From Physella acuta (Eukaryota > Mollusca > Gastropoda > Physidae): DNA of 64,000 nt. Location of the stretch: the NCBI RefSeq assembly GCF_028476545.1, contig NW_026732021.1, positions 496,001 to 560,000 on the forward strand, read 5' to 3'. Position 1 is the stretch's first letter. The number at the start of each line of letters is the position of its first letter. The notes under the pieces are model-generated. The model saw only the letters and a list, made by a program, of their open reading frames with translations, had not been told where the DNA came from and did no database searches. A program made the position numbers and the translations under genes. Positions 49,101-58,122 of this stretch are shown here, in pieces.

Positions 49101-52100
49101 CCAGTAATTCTAAGGTAGCTTCACACAGTTTATACAAGTGTCGCTTGACCAAATATTTAAATACTGTTTTAATCTGGGCATTTTATTTTTGTATTTTTAC
49201 TGATGATTTTAAAAAATGCTGCTAACGTCTTTTAATTTTTTACTACCCAGGTTGTTAAATTTTCTTTGGAGTCTGTTAGTCTGACATCATCCAATGACCT
49301 TGAACTTGGCTGCTTGTATCAGCTGGGAGAAAATGAACACAATACACCAGCCTCTATAACCAATGATCGTCACATTAGCTGCCCCCTGCCTAAGACATTG
49401 AAAATAGCCCACGGTAAGGGTGAGTAATGCTCGTGCTAGATGTGATCTTTTAGCTCAGAATCTGGACACTCCTCACTAAAGCTGTTGAGCTAAATCAAAA
49501 CTGACCAGGATAATTCTATTTAAATTTAACCAAATAGATGAACATTTTAAAATTGCTTACCTTAAAGGTTGGGTTTATGAATGTGTTTAAAAATATTTTA
49601 ATATTTTAATGATACGTAGTATAAACAAATTTAAATGACTGGTCCTTTAAATTCTTACAGATCATGAAAAATTAAATGTGCATTTCAATGTGAAAGGGAA
49701 ATCCATTGTAACCAGGAGTATTAGTGTGTTTAACTGCAATCCTCACACATCGTAAGTTGTTTCTCTATTATGTTTATATACCATTGCAGATATGTTGTAA
49801 GCTATGTTTTTAATAAATAGACGGAAAAAAGCTGTCGAGTTTTTATTTCTAAACAGAATAGAAATCTAATCTGCTTTTATAGTTATTAAATGCATGCAAC
49901 TAAATTTGATTTCAATGTTTCACCTTAAGTTTAAAAAAAAAATCAATACAGAATGTAAATTTCTAAAAGAGCTGCCATGTTTTTTTTAGCTGCACTAGCT
50001 GCACAAACAGCACTTATCAGTGTAAATGGTGCTACAAGTCAGGGAAGTGTGTTGATAAAAACTCGACCTGTGGAAACCCTAAGGAAGCTCAAGTAAGTGG
50101 GTTTAGATACAGTAAATCCATTGAGGAAGCTCAAGTAAGTTGTTTTAGATACAGTAAACCCATGGCTAAGTTTAGTGATACATTCAGTTTTTACACCAGA
50201 CTCTGTGTTTACTTTCAGGCGTTGTCTATCAAAGACAGTACCAAGTGTCCATTTATCTCAACATCGACTACGAAATCTGGAATTCTGGTCCACTCAGGTC
50301 AGGAGAAGCAGATTGCTGTGGGAGTGAAAAATATTGGGGTGAGTTGTGGTCGCTCTCAGTTTATTCATTCTTTGTTTCTGATGCATAAACTTTGTATTTA
50401 TCGCTATAATAACTGAAGTATGTATGTAATTATTTTTAGCTTGCTTAAATTGTAAAATCATTACCACACTTATTACACAGTTTATTTCAATAGCAATCTG
50501 CAGTAATGTGCACCTAAGTAATATTAATGTTAACTGGGTATGAGTAGATGTGGTAAAAATACTTAAGAAAAATGTTATGACTGACTGACTAACATCAAAA
50601 TGTGATGATCTAACTGCATTAGAATACTAACTGTCTTGGTTCTTGTATTTTCAGGCTGAGTTAGAGGCCAACTTGAATTGTGTATTCTCACACTCTGGTA
50701 ACCAAACAAGGGTCAAGGCCACAATTTCTTCCTCCACCTTGACCTGTGACAGTGTTAAGGTCAGTATATAATTGGAACTTAAATATGCTTAAAAAATGAT
50801 AGAGTTTAAGTAGTACTATTTACGTTTATAGTTTCGGAAGGGGTTAAGATGGACCAAAAATGAATAAAATTATGTTTATAGTTGTACAGTTTGTTAAGAG
50901 AAAGATAGACCAGAAGTTAACCAGACTAATTATGTTTACAGTTTTGTTAGGACTAAAAATGAATCAAACTATTTGTGTTTACAGTTCAAGTATGATGGAG
51001 AAAGCCCGTATATAATTGCTGATTTTAAAGTCACTTGGGGACCAAACAATCTGCTCCTGGATAATCCAAGTGGAATTCAAGGTTAGTTTGTCACTGTATA
51101 CCATGAAAATAGAGAATATAATAGTGTATAGTCACTGTGCTCATTACAATTTACCCCCATGTCAAATGATGACTTTCATGCTACTTGTTCATTTAGAGGT
51201 TTTATTACATGGGTGTTTAAATGCGTAGTTTTTAAAATAAACTGTTTTATTATAACAACTCCCTCTGTTTTAGCAGAGCTAGTCCCTAAAGGTTTAAATA
51301 TACTTATCTTTTTCATGTTAAACTTTACAGTTCAGATATACAAGTGTATGCATATGGTATCCTACTGTGGGCAGTGTTTATCCTTGGATGCGGAGTACGA
51401 GTGTGGATGGTGCGAGGGACCTTGTGAAAACTGTGAGGGGAAGTGTCTGCTACAGAAAAGTTGCAGCAATCATTGGTTGGACCGAGCATCTACTTGCCCT
51501 AATCCTCAGATCACTAGGGTATGTTGTACAAAGGTCTAGTTGCCCCAATCCTCAGATCACTAGGGTATGTTGTACAAAGGTCTAGTCACAACAATCCTCA
51601 GATCAACATAAATTACAACATATTTATGGCACCCATCTGGTTCTGTGCCTAGACCAATCCCAATGATTTAACACAGCTCCTTATTTGTGTATGGCTTGGG
51701 AGACAGCTCTAGTGCTATGTTTGAAAACCAATGTAACTATGTTGTCATTTATTTTTCCCAAACTAGTTTTCCCCTGCCACTGGACCCATCCAAGGTGCGA
51801 CATTGATCACAGTGACAGGGATCAACCTGGGAGGGAAAAACTACGCAGACTTACATGCTGAGGTGGCTGGGAGGCTTTGCTCTATCAAACCTGACCACTA
51901 CATACCATCAACCAGGTGAAGACACCACTTGTTTTATGTTGACATTCTTCTATGTTGTCCTTAACTTTACATTAACAAATGGTTACTTTGTTACTTGTAG
52001 ATTTGTCTGTGAAACTGGGCGTGTTGACACAGTATCTAATGGCAGTATATCAGTTACTGTCAATGGAAAATACACTGCTAAATCAGACTCAGAATTCATG

Positions 52101-55100
52101 TTTGTGGTTAGTATATTACCATTTCTTTTATCTTTATATCTTTTGATTTTTCTACTAGTTTTTAAATGTTTCATTTAACTTAGTTGCATTGATATTTTTT
52201 GCTAATAAATTTAAGTGTTTTTATTTTTTCCAGGACCCTAATGTTGCTGGTATCTCCACCAAAGAAGGTCCAAAATCAGGGGGAACAACTCTAACAGTGA
52301 CTGGTGACCATTTGGATGCTGGAAGTGAAATTACTGTCAAGATGGGAGGTGGCATGTGTGAGGTTTTAAAGTAAGTTAGATTAGGACCAATGGTTGGCAC
52401 CAATCAAAATGGACTACATCTTACTACAATCCAGGCAGTATTTAGAAAAGAAGCATTATAATTATATAAGCACTGCACTCCAGCAGTTACCTATCTTTCA
52501 TATGGATTCTCCTGCAGCTACTAAAATTTAAAAAAAAAATGTATAAAATATATCAGCAATGCTTTAGATGTCTAGATACATATAACATGATCTCAACAGA
52601 GCAAACAAAACAGCAATAGAGTGTAAAATCCCAGCCCAGTCAATGAACAACACTGTGGTGAGAGTGGAGGTCAGCTTTGGTGGCTACAGGAAGGAGGCCA
52701 AGGAGATGTTTACATACAAGCCTGACCCAACTGTTACAATTATAGAACCTCTCAAGACTATCATGAGGTGAGTTCAACATCAAGTTTACAGTGGAGTCAA
52801 ATGGTGGTGGTAATATTAGATCTCCCGATCTTTACACAGTCATTGGGCATTGTTGAGTATATTTCATTGGATTTGAGGTTTTTGACTTTATTTGATTACT
52901 CTGATAACATGATTGCTGAATGTATTTGGTTAGATTAATGATTGGATTGTGTGATTGTTTTATTGATGTGATAAACCATTGCCAGTTGTAAGCTTGTTAA
53001 AAAAAAAGCTAAAGCTCTATTACAACAGCACATTGTATTTTGTATTCTAGTGGTGGGACTTCTATGACCATCCGTGGAAATGGTTTAGATTTGGTTCAGA
53101 AGCCTCAGTTTGTCACTAAATATGGAGACAAGCGTTTCACAGAGGTAAGAAAAAACTTGACACACATTGTAACTTTAGGATCAGATTTTAAAATGTACAT
53201 ATCTGTACATTTTTAAAAAAATGTTGATTCTTCCATCATCATTATATATATTTTTTTAGCATTTTTGCAAATTTAAGTCGTCATTTAAAAAAAATTATCT
53301 GAAAGCTTGGACCTAAAATGTGTTGCAGGACTGTAAAATCATCAGCGTGAATGTCATGGAGTGCAAGTCCCCCTCCATCGTAGCCCCAGGTGTTAATGTG
53401 ACAGAGACCAGCCCACTGGAAGTCCACTACGGGTTTGTCATGGCCTCAGTGGCTGCTCTGGAGAACGTCTCATACGACAAAGCTTTTGGGCCCCTGTGGT
53501 ACTACCCAGACCCTTATGTAGCACCCTTCACTGAGGAGGACAAAACTAAAAAGTTCCAAGATAAAGATTTGCTTTCTATTCAGGTATATATCAGCTTTAT
53601 TGACTCGCTCAGTAAATGTATTGTGGAAGTTTGCCATTCTGATATACTCTGATATAGTCTAGAGGATATAATATTTTGGTTTAACATTCTAATATACTTG
53701 TAATGTCTAGAAGTTCTAAAAGTTTGGATACTCCTGTTTCTACAGTTTTAATGTGGCAACAATGCTGGTCCATTAGATATAGCATAGAGATAGCTTTGTT
53801 AAAATTTAGATTTGCTGTCAGTAGACATTTTAAAAACCCATTTCAACAAGTCTCTGTAATTCTAAAACAAAATTCGACTTGATAACTGACATATCTAACA
53901 GTTAAGAATCTATGGGAACGGTTGGTACAACAACTAACATTGACATTATTTTCTCTAAACACCAGGGTCGTTTTCGTGTGGTGAATGTGCTGATGGCCAG
54001 TGTTAAAGTGTTTGTGGGGGAGGAGCTGTGTAGCCAGACGTCTGCTAGTGACCTGTCCATTACATGCCTGCCACCTAGTGAGAAACCAGATGGTACAGAC
54101 ATCACTGGCAAAGCTCCAGTCACAGTAAGTTCTCTAAAATTTTTTGCTGTAACAGTAAGTTCTCTAAAAACTTTTGCTGCAACAGAATCAGTCTAACTAG
54201 ACTACAGTTAATCTGCCAGTTTTAATCACTAATTATGTAATGATATGTATATAGTTTTGTCTAGTGGTACATGAATACTTAGATGAATTACTTTCTGTAG
54301 GTCCATATTGGCAACATGAAGTCCATGCCTGGCTACCTGCGTTATTACTCTCCCTCTGAGTCCAACAAGTCTATTGGACTGGGAGTTGTTCTAGGTGTGG
54401 CACTGCCCATTTTGTTGATCGTGGTCCTGCTGACCTTCTGCGTGCTGCGCCGCCATCGCAAACACAAGCCAGATCAGCACTACATCCCAGATGTTCTCAA
54501 GGACTACGAGGGTGCCAAACCAGAAGAGGAGGGGATGATTACCATGGATAACCTCCCTGTCAAGGTGGACATGAATGGTGGTCAGCTGGACAAAAACTCA
54601 GGTGTGTAGAAAATGATCAATATTTTCTTATCCTGTCAGGTGATAGGGTGATTGGCATCTATTCTATTAACACTTTTAATTTAGCAATGTAGAAGGAACA
54701 GGGTGGTGCAGCTACTAGTAGATCACTCGACTGCTAACCTAAAAGTTGTGTTCGGATATCCAATTCGAGTCTGCAGGTTGTTTCTGAATCCACTCAGCTC
54801 TGATAGGTACCTGACTCAAGTTAGGGAAAGTAAATGCTGCTGGGTATAATGCTAACCACACTTTTCCTTCACATGCTGCAAAAAAAAACCCAGATGAAAT
54901 CTACTTCATCTGCCATATTGACTATCAGGTCCATAATGTCAACTTAAGTATAGAAGGAAGTTTTGATATACTTGTAAAAATAGTATTTGATTTCTGTTTT
55001 AAATTTTCTATTACTGAGGTCTTTTATCTGTGAGCAACACTCAGATCAGTTGCATTAAATATCTGTATTGGTTTCAGACTCCACTCCTTACATTAATGAG

Positions 55101-58100
55101 CAGCTTGTGTTAGATTCATTAAGTTTCTGTAATGGTTTCAGACTCTACACCTTACATTAATGAGCTGCTTGGGAAGTTTGAAGAGCCAGTGTTGAAGCAA
55201 AGTATTGCTGCAGCTCTGATCTCCAGGAAAAAATTGAATATTGGTGATTTAGTTGGAAAAGGTACATTTTTAATTTTTAAAAATATTTTTTATGACGGTA
55301 CATTTAGGAAAATTTGTGTATTTTAACACGTTTTTATTAACTCAGCTTCGCGTGGATGTGTTTGTTGTTAAAATTGACATCGAAAATTAGCCCACTTCTG
55401 ATTGCTCTATAGATCTGAAATTTGGCATGCAGGTTACTTTCGCCTAACAATTTCAGATGCAATCATAAAAACTAGCAATTAGAGACCGTAATTAGCTTAA
55501 TTTAATTACGCCCAAAGGACCATAAAATTGAGGACATGATTTCTAAAGATACCGACAAGACTGGAGGCTTGTTGACACAGTTACTTCGGCCCCAATCGAT
55601 GTGAGCGCGCTGGCCGTGATCGTATAGTGGTTAGTACTTCGCGTTGTGGCCGCGACAACCCAGGTTCGAATCCTGGTCGCTCAAGATTTTTTTAGTCCGT
55701 GTATTTATAAACACTTAGTCAATTCATACTTAATCAAGTCATTAGATAAAGTAGAAAATAAACTATATAAAAAACTTTTTTAAAAACCACGTTTTTCATG
55801 TGTAGCAACGGACTAAAAAGGAGAAAATAAAATACTTAAAAAAAACTTTTTAAAAAACCACGTTTTTCTTGTGGACTAAAAAGTAGAAAATAACTATTTA
55901 CATACATTTGATGACAAAAAACGTGGGTCGGGCAGATGGGTCGGGAAATTTGATGGTGAACGTACCCACGTTTTTTGTCATCAAATGTATGTAAATAGTT
56001 ATTTTCTACTTTTTAGTCCACAAGAAAAACGTGGTTTTTTAAAAAGTTTTTTTTAAGTATTTTATTAATTTTGTATTTATGTATTAATATTAAAGTGCTA
56101 TAAACTAAGTAGAAAGTTATTTATAATTGAATGATTGTTACACCTTTTGACCTAATATTGAAATCGACTGTTTGGTTATCAGGTCATTATGGTGTGGTTT
56201 ACAAAGCTGTGTACAAAAACCCAGAAAATGACAAACAGGCTGATGTAGCTGTTAAAACATTACAAGGTGAGCTATTAGCTGTAGTATACACTGGTGTATG
56301 TCTACCTATTGTCATTAGAAGATTTGTCTAGCTCTTGCTAAATTACTATAACTTAGCTAATTAGATTTGTCAAGCTTGTGTTAAATTACTTGGTTAATTA
56401 GATTCATCTAGCTATTGTAAAATTCCTTGATTAACAAGATGACCATTCTAATCTATGATTCAATTGAACAATTTTTAGCACCACGATCTGAGGCGGAAGC
56501 ACTCCAGCAATTTTTGCAGAATGTTGCCATGGTGAGAGACCTGTCCCACCCCCACCTTCTGCGAGTTGTTGGTGCTGTGGTCAGTCCCAGTGATGACCCT
56601 ATAGTCGTCATGCCCTTCATGGCCACAGAAGACCTAGGGTCCTATGTTAGGGAACCAGCCAAGGTGAGAACACTTCTCTGATGAAGATTGTAACATTTTA
56701 TTTTATCAATAGGTCCAGTGCTAGTTAACTTGATACAATTGTCTGATGTAGATGGTAACATTTATTTTACAAGTAGGTCCAGTGCTATCTAACTATATAG
56801 AATATAAAGCAAGCATTCTCTTGATCCACAGTCTCTAAGTCTGACAGATCTGTTGGTCTACTGTAGTCAGATAGCTGATGCCATGGCTTACCTGGACAAC
56901 CTACACATTGTACATAGAAATCTTGCTGCCAGAAATTGCATGTAAGTTGAGATACAGGATTCTTTCAATCCATTCCTTATGTTAAGTAGTAACACATGCT
57001 CAAAGATTTCAGTCATCATGAAATCACCTTTTGTTTCCATCCCTCAGTTCGTAAATCCATACCCAGATCCTGTAAAATAATTGTTGCTACTTTCCTCTAA
57101 TAGAATTACAGAAACCGACGGCAAACGAGCATCAATCAAGTTGACGGATTATGTCATCACAGCCAGCTTGTTCCCCCAAGAGTTCTATGTGGCTGCAGAT
57201 GGAAAGGTCTCTGAACTGGTCAGGTGGATGGCGCCAGAAACATTGGAGAGTTTCATCTTCTCCTCCCACTCTGATGTTGTAAGTTGATACAAAAAGTGAA
57301 CTGAAACAAAATCTTCTGGCCATACTGAATATTTTTTAAGTGTAAAAAATTAAATTAAAAAAATTACTTTTAACCACAGGATTCTGTCAGCCAGCGAGTT
57401 TAATAAACTAAGGCTTTAAAATTGACTCCTTAGAGCTGATTAGGTTAAATCCCTTTAGAAAAAATTCTCCTTAGACTTAATATTTTAAATTTCAAATATT
57501 TCTGTTTTCTACAATACTTGAATGTATGCCAATGATTGCAGTGGTCATTTGGTATTGTCATGTGGGAGGTGTTGACCAGAGGAGTGGAGCCGTACCCAAA
57601 CATCTCACCTAGTGACGTCATCACACAGGTCAAGTCGGGGAAGAGGCTGTCCAAACCCAGACAGTGTCCTGAGAATGTGTAAGTGTTGCTTGGTCAAAAG
57701 ATCACTGCCAGTAAACATTTGACCCTGGCTGTGTGAGTTACTGGCTATGTGCACATGAGAAAACAACTCACTTTTGAGCAGAAGTTCAAGGATTGCTCAT
57801 GTTGATGTAGAAAAAACACTCATTTAAAAAATTAGCCATCATGTTTTATCCCTAATATCTTAGTTCAAATTGATTAGCCAATTTTATAATTTCCTGATTT
57901 CTCAGCTTAGATTGCTCAACTATCTATTTATGTTTCAGGTACCAAACAATACTTTCCTGTTGGCAAACAGTCCCAGCTGATCGACCTAGATTTGCTCGAC
58001 TCCTTGAATTTCTCGGCCCTTACGACACAGAATCAGGCCAGGATGTCAAGCCTGAGTCCCAGTCTCTGACTGCATCAGTCGAGGTTGGGGGTTCAGAAGA

Positions 58101-58122
58101 ATATAAGGAATTATTTGGATAA
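42166..58122 (+). CDS. Plexin-ectodomain receptor with tyrosine pseudokinase domain (26 coding exons)
   Basis: Spliced coding exons: 42166-43176, 48094-48276, 48599-48721, 48869-49114, 49251-49413, 49661-49751, 49990-50092, 50219-50338, 50655-50759, 50985-51081, 51331-51518, 51767-51915, 52001-52106, 52234-52370, 52600-52767, 53051-53144, 53329-53583, 53966-54124, 54301-54601, 55142-55261, 56183-56266, 56479-56663, 56832-56941, 57104-57278, 57542-57678, 57939-58122. All junctions are GT-AG and phases agree from ATG to TAA, giving 1,597 residues. Domain order is signal peptide, Sema (to about 440), PSI1 (447-500), IPT, PSI2 (602-640), IPT, PSI3 (748-810), three to four IPT, membrane helix (about 1191-1215) and kinase fold (about 1299-1570). 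The Sema-PSI-IPT series matches plexins more closely than MET, which has one PSI. The cytoplasmic part is a MET/RYK-type kinase, not RasGAP. It is predicted to be a surface semaphorin-type receptor signalling without phosphotransfer. Function and name are inferred; exon 5 could end at 49,419 instead. Confidence 0.9.
43598..43790. repeat. Triplicated AAGGTAACTTGGACGG segment
   Basis: Three diverged copies of about 65-75 bp, each starting with taaggtaacttggacgg (the third taaggta is caaggta) and followed by a pyrimidine-rich tract. The AAGGTAACT word is donor-like. Confidence 0.75.
45347..45653 (+). mobile_element. hAT-type MITE with perfect 8-bp target duplication
   Basis: The ends are CAGTGGCGTAGCGAGG and CGCTACGCCCCTG. 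The octamer GATCTGAC flanks both sides (45,339-45,346 and 45,654-45,661). The interior has four to five copies of a ttttcgatttgcacccccct word and begins with a nested CAGAGGCGTAGCGACCCTTC, which matches the terminus of the MITE at 45,949. This is the same family as 17,264-17,511 in the opposite orientation. It is non-autonomous. Confidence 0.9.
45949..46126 (+). mobile_element. Short hAT-type MITE with perfect 8-bp target duplication
   Basis: 178 bp with inverted ends CAGAGGCGTAGCGACC and GGTCGCTACGCTTCTG. It is flanked by identical octamers GTACAAGC (45,941-45,948 and 46,127-46,134). It has a ggcgcccggg-type subterminal inverted repeat and no coding capacity. Its end sequence is the one nested inside the two longer MITEs. 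Confidence 0.9.
48094..48721 (+). CDS. Coding exons 2-3: end of the Sema domain
   Basis: Exons 48,094-48,276 (61 codons) and 48,599-48,721 (41 codons), both phase 0. TRITALRFAQENNILHAGTQ followed by DGHVLK, and the later DIVNSQIEERIYVLTTTK, match the last blades of a plexin/MET Sema propeller. Acceptors are ttgttttaccag and ttttctctccag. Donors are AAG|GTCAGC and AAG|GTTAGA. Confidence 0.9.
48869..49114 (+). CDS. Coding exon 4: first PSI domain
   Basis: 82 codons, phase 0. CESSATCDECVDGVNLLCGW and the following CVMEGRC and C residues give the plexin-semaphorin-integrin cysteine pattern with a central CGWC. It directly follows the Sema domain, as in plexins, semaphorins and MET. Confidence 0.92.
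49251..50092 (+). CDS. Coding exons 5-7: first IPT module and second PSI domain
   Basis: Exons 49,251-49,413, 49,661-49,751 and 49,990-50,092 (119 codons together; phases 1, 2, 0). The plexin-type inter-PSI segment has CPLPK and NVHFNVKG. PSI2 follows: CTSCTNSTYQCKWCYKSGKC. A second PSI after an IPT is a plexin trait absent from MET/RON. The donor of the third exon is duplicated 42 bp downstream in frame. Confidence 0.88.
50219..51081 (+). CDS. Coding exons 8-10: second IPT module
   Basis: Exons 50,219-50,338, 50,655-50,759 and 50,985-51,081. KCPFIS, then SGQEKQIAVGVKNIG, LNCVFS and ADFKVTWGPNN, correspond to the segment between PSI2 and PSI3 in plexins. The last exon ends in phase 1. Confidence 0.85.
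51331..51518 (+). CDS. Coding exon 11: third PSI domain
   Basis: 62-63 codons. YKCMHMVSYCGQCLSLDAEY then ECGWCEG, a Cys-rich insert (CENCEGKC) and NHWLDRASTCPNPQIT match plexin PSI3, including the CGWC core and the CxNPQIT exit. The donor AGG|GTATGT is copied 46 bp downstream by a tandem duplication. Confidence 0.9.
51767..54124 (+). CDS. Coding exons 12-18: IPT/TIG series
   Basis: Seven exons (51767-51915, 52001-52106, 52234-52370, 52600-52767, 53051-53144, 53329-53583, 53966-54124; residues 811-1166). TGPIQGATLITVTGINLGG and GPKSGGTTLTVTG are textbook IPT openings. SGGTSMTIRGNGLD opens a third, and the VFVGEELCSQTSAS segment with TCLPP belongs to the last plexin IPT. These immunoglobulin-like folds form the receptor stalk. 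The final donor ACA|GTAAGT is duplicated 30 bp downstream. Confidence 0.88.
54301..54601 (+). CDS. Coding exon 19: membrane helix and juxtamembrane segment
   Basis: After the last IPT strand (VHIGNMKSMPGYLRYYS) comes a single hydrophobic helix, IGLGVVLGVALPILLIVVLL, continuing TFCVL. A basic stop-transfer run RRHRKHK follows, fixing the type I topology. The cytoplasmic part is acidic (KPEEEG) and lacks the coiled juxtamembrane helix typical of plexins. Confidence 0.92.
54700..54965 (+). mobile_element. tRNA-derived SINE in intron 19
   Basis: A tRNA-like head (gtggtgcagctactagtaga ... gttcggatatcc) precedes the conserved core tccactcagctctgataggt plus acctgactc, which is shared with 13,630-13,850. 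The tail has an A9 tract (near 54,882). Both copies are diverged, so insertion is not recent. Confidence 0.7.
55142..58122 (+). CDS. Coding exons 20-26: tyrosine-kinase fold lacking key catalytic residues
   Basis: Exons 55142-55261, 56183-56266, 56479-56663, 56832-56941, 57104-57278, 57542-57678, 57939-58122 (residues 1267-1597). Seen: glycine loop VGKGHYGVVYKA, VAVK lysine (1331), HPHLL after helix C, HRNLAARN loop, TDYVITASLFP, VRWMAPETL, SDVWSFGIVMWEVLTRG, and the DRPRF Arg near the end. MET is the closest recalled match in the N-lobe and helix C. The LFP word after the DFG site and VRWMA recall RYK. Three residues are non-canonical: Asn for helix-C Glu (1349), Asn for the HRD Asp (1426), and Tyr-Val for Phe-Gly of DFG. 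The ATP lysine and DFG Asp remain, so nucleotide binding is possible but phosphotransfer is unlikely. The tail lacks MET's paired docking tyrosines. Confidence 0.9.
55612..55684 (+). tRNA. tRNA-His(GTG)-like sequence, possibly a pseudogene or SINE head
   Basis: It lies in intron 20. GCCGTGATCGTATAGTGG is the usual animal tRNA-His 5' half. The anticodon arm tcgcg-ttgtggc-cgcga gives anticodon GTG, and the T arm ccagg-ttcgaat-cctgg is perfect. A T7 run 2 bases beyond could terminate Pol III. The 3' acceptor strand (tcgctca) pairs with only about four of the seven 5' bases, so the acceptor stem is broken; it may be non-functional or a repeat head. Confidence 0.5.
55752..55820. repeat. Partial direct copy of the palindrome arm
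   Basis: Contains diverged versions of the arm words aaaaaccacgtttttc and ggactaaaaag that recur at 55,850-55,883. Confidence 0.7.
55828..56064. repeat. Perfect 100-bp inverted repeat with 37-bp spacer
   Basis: Left arm 55,828-55,927 and right arm 55,965-56,064 are exact reverse complements, A- and T-run lengths included. The spacer is tcgggcagatgggtcggg plus 19 bases. It lies in intron 20, about 120 bases before the exon encoding the glycine loop, and would form a long hairpin in pre-mRNA or single-stranded DNA. Confidence 0.95.
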
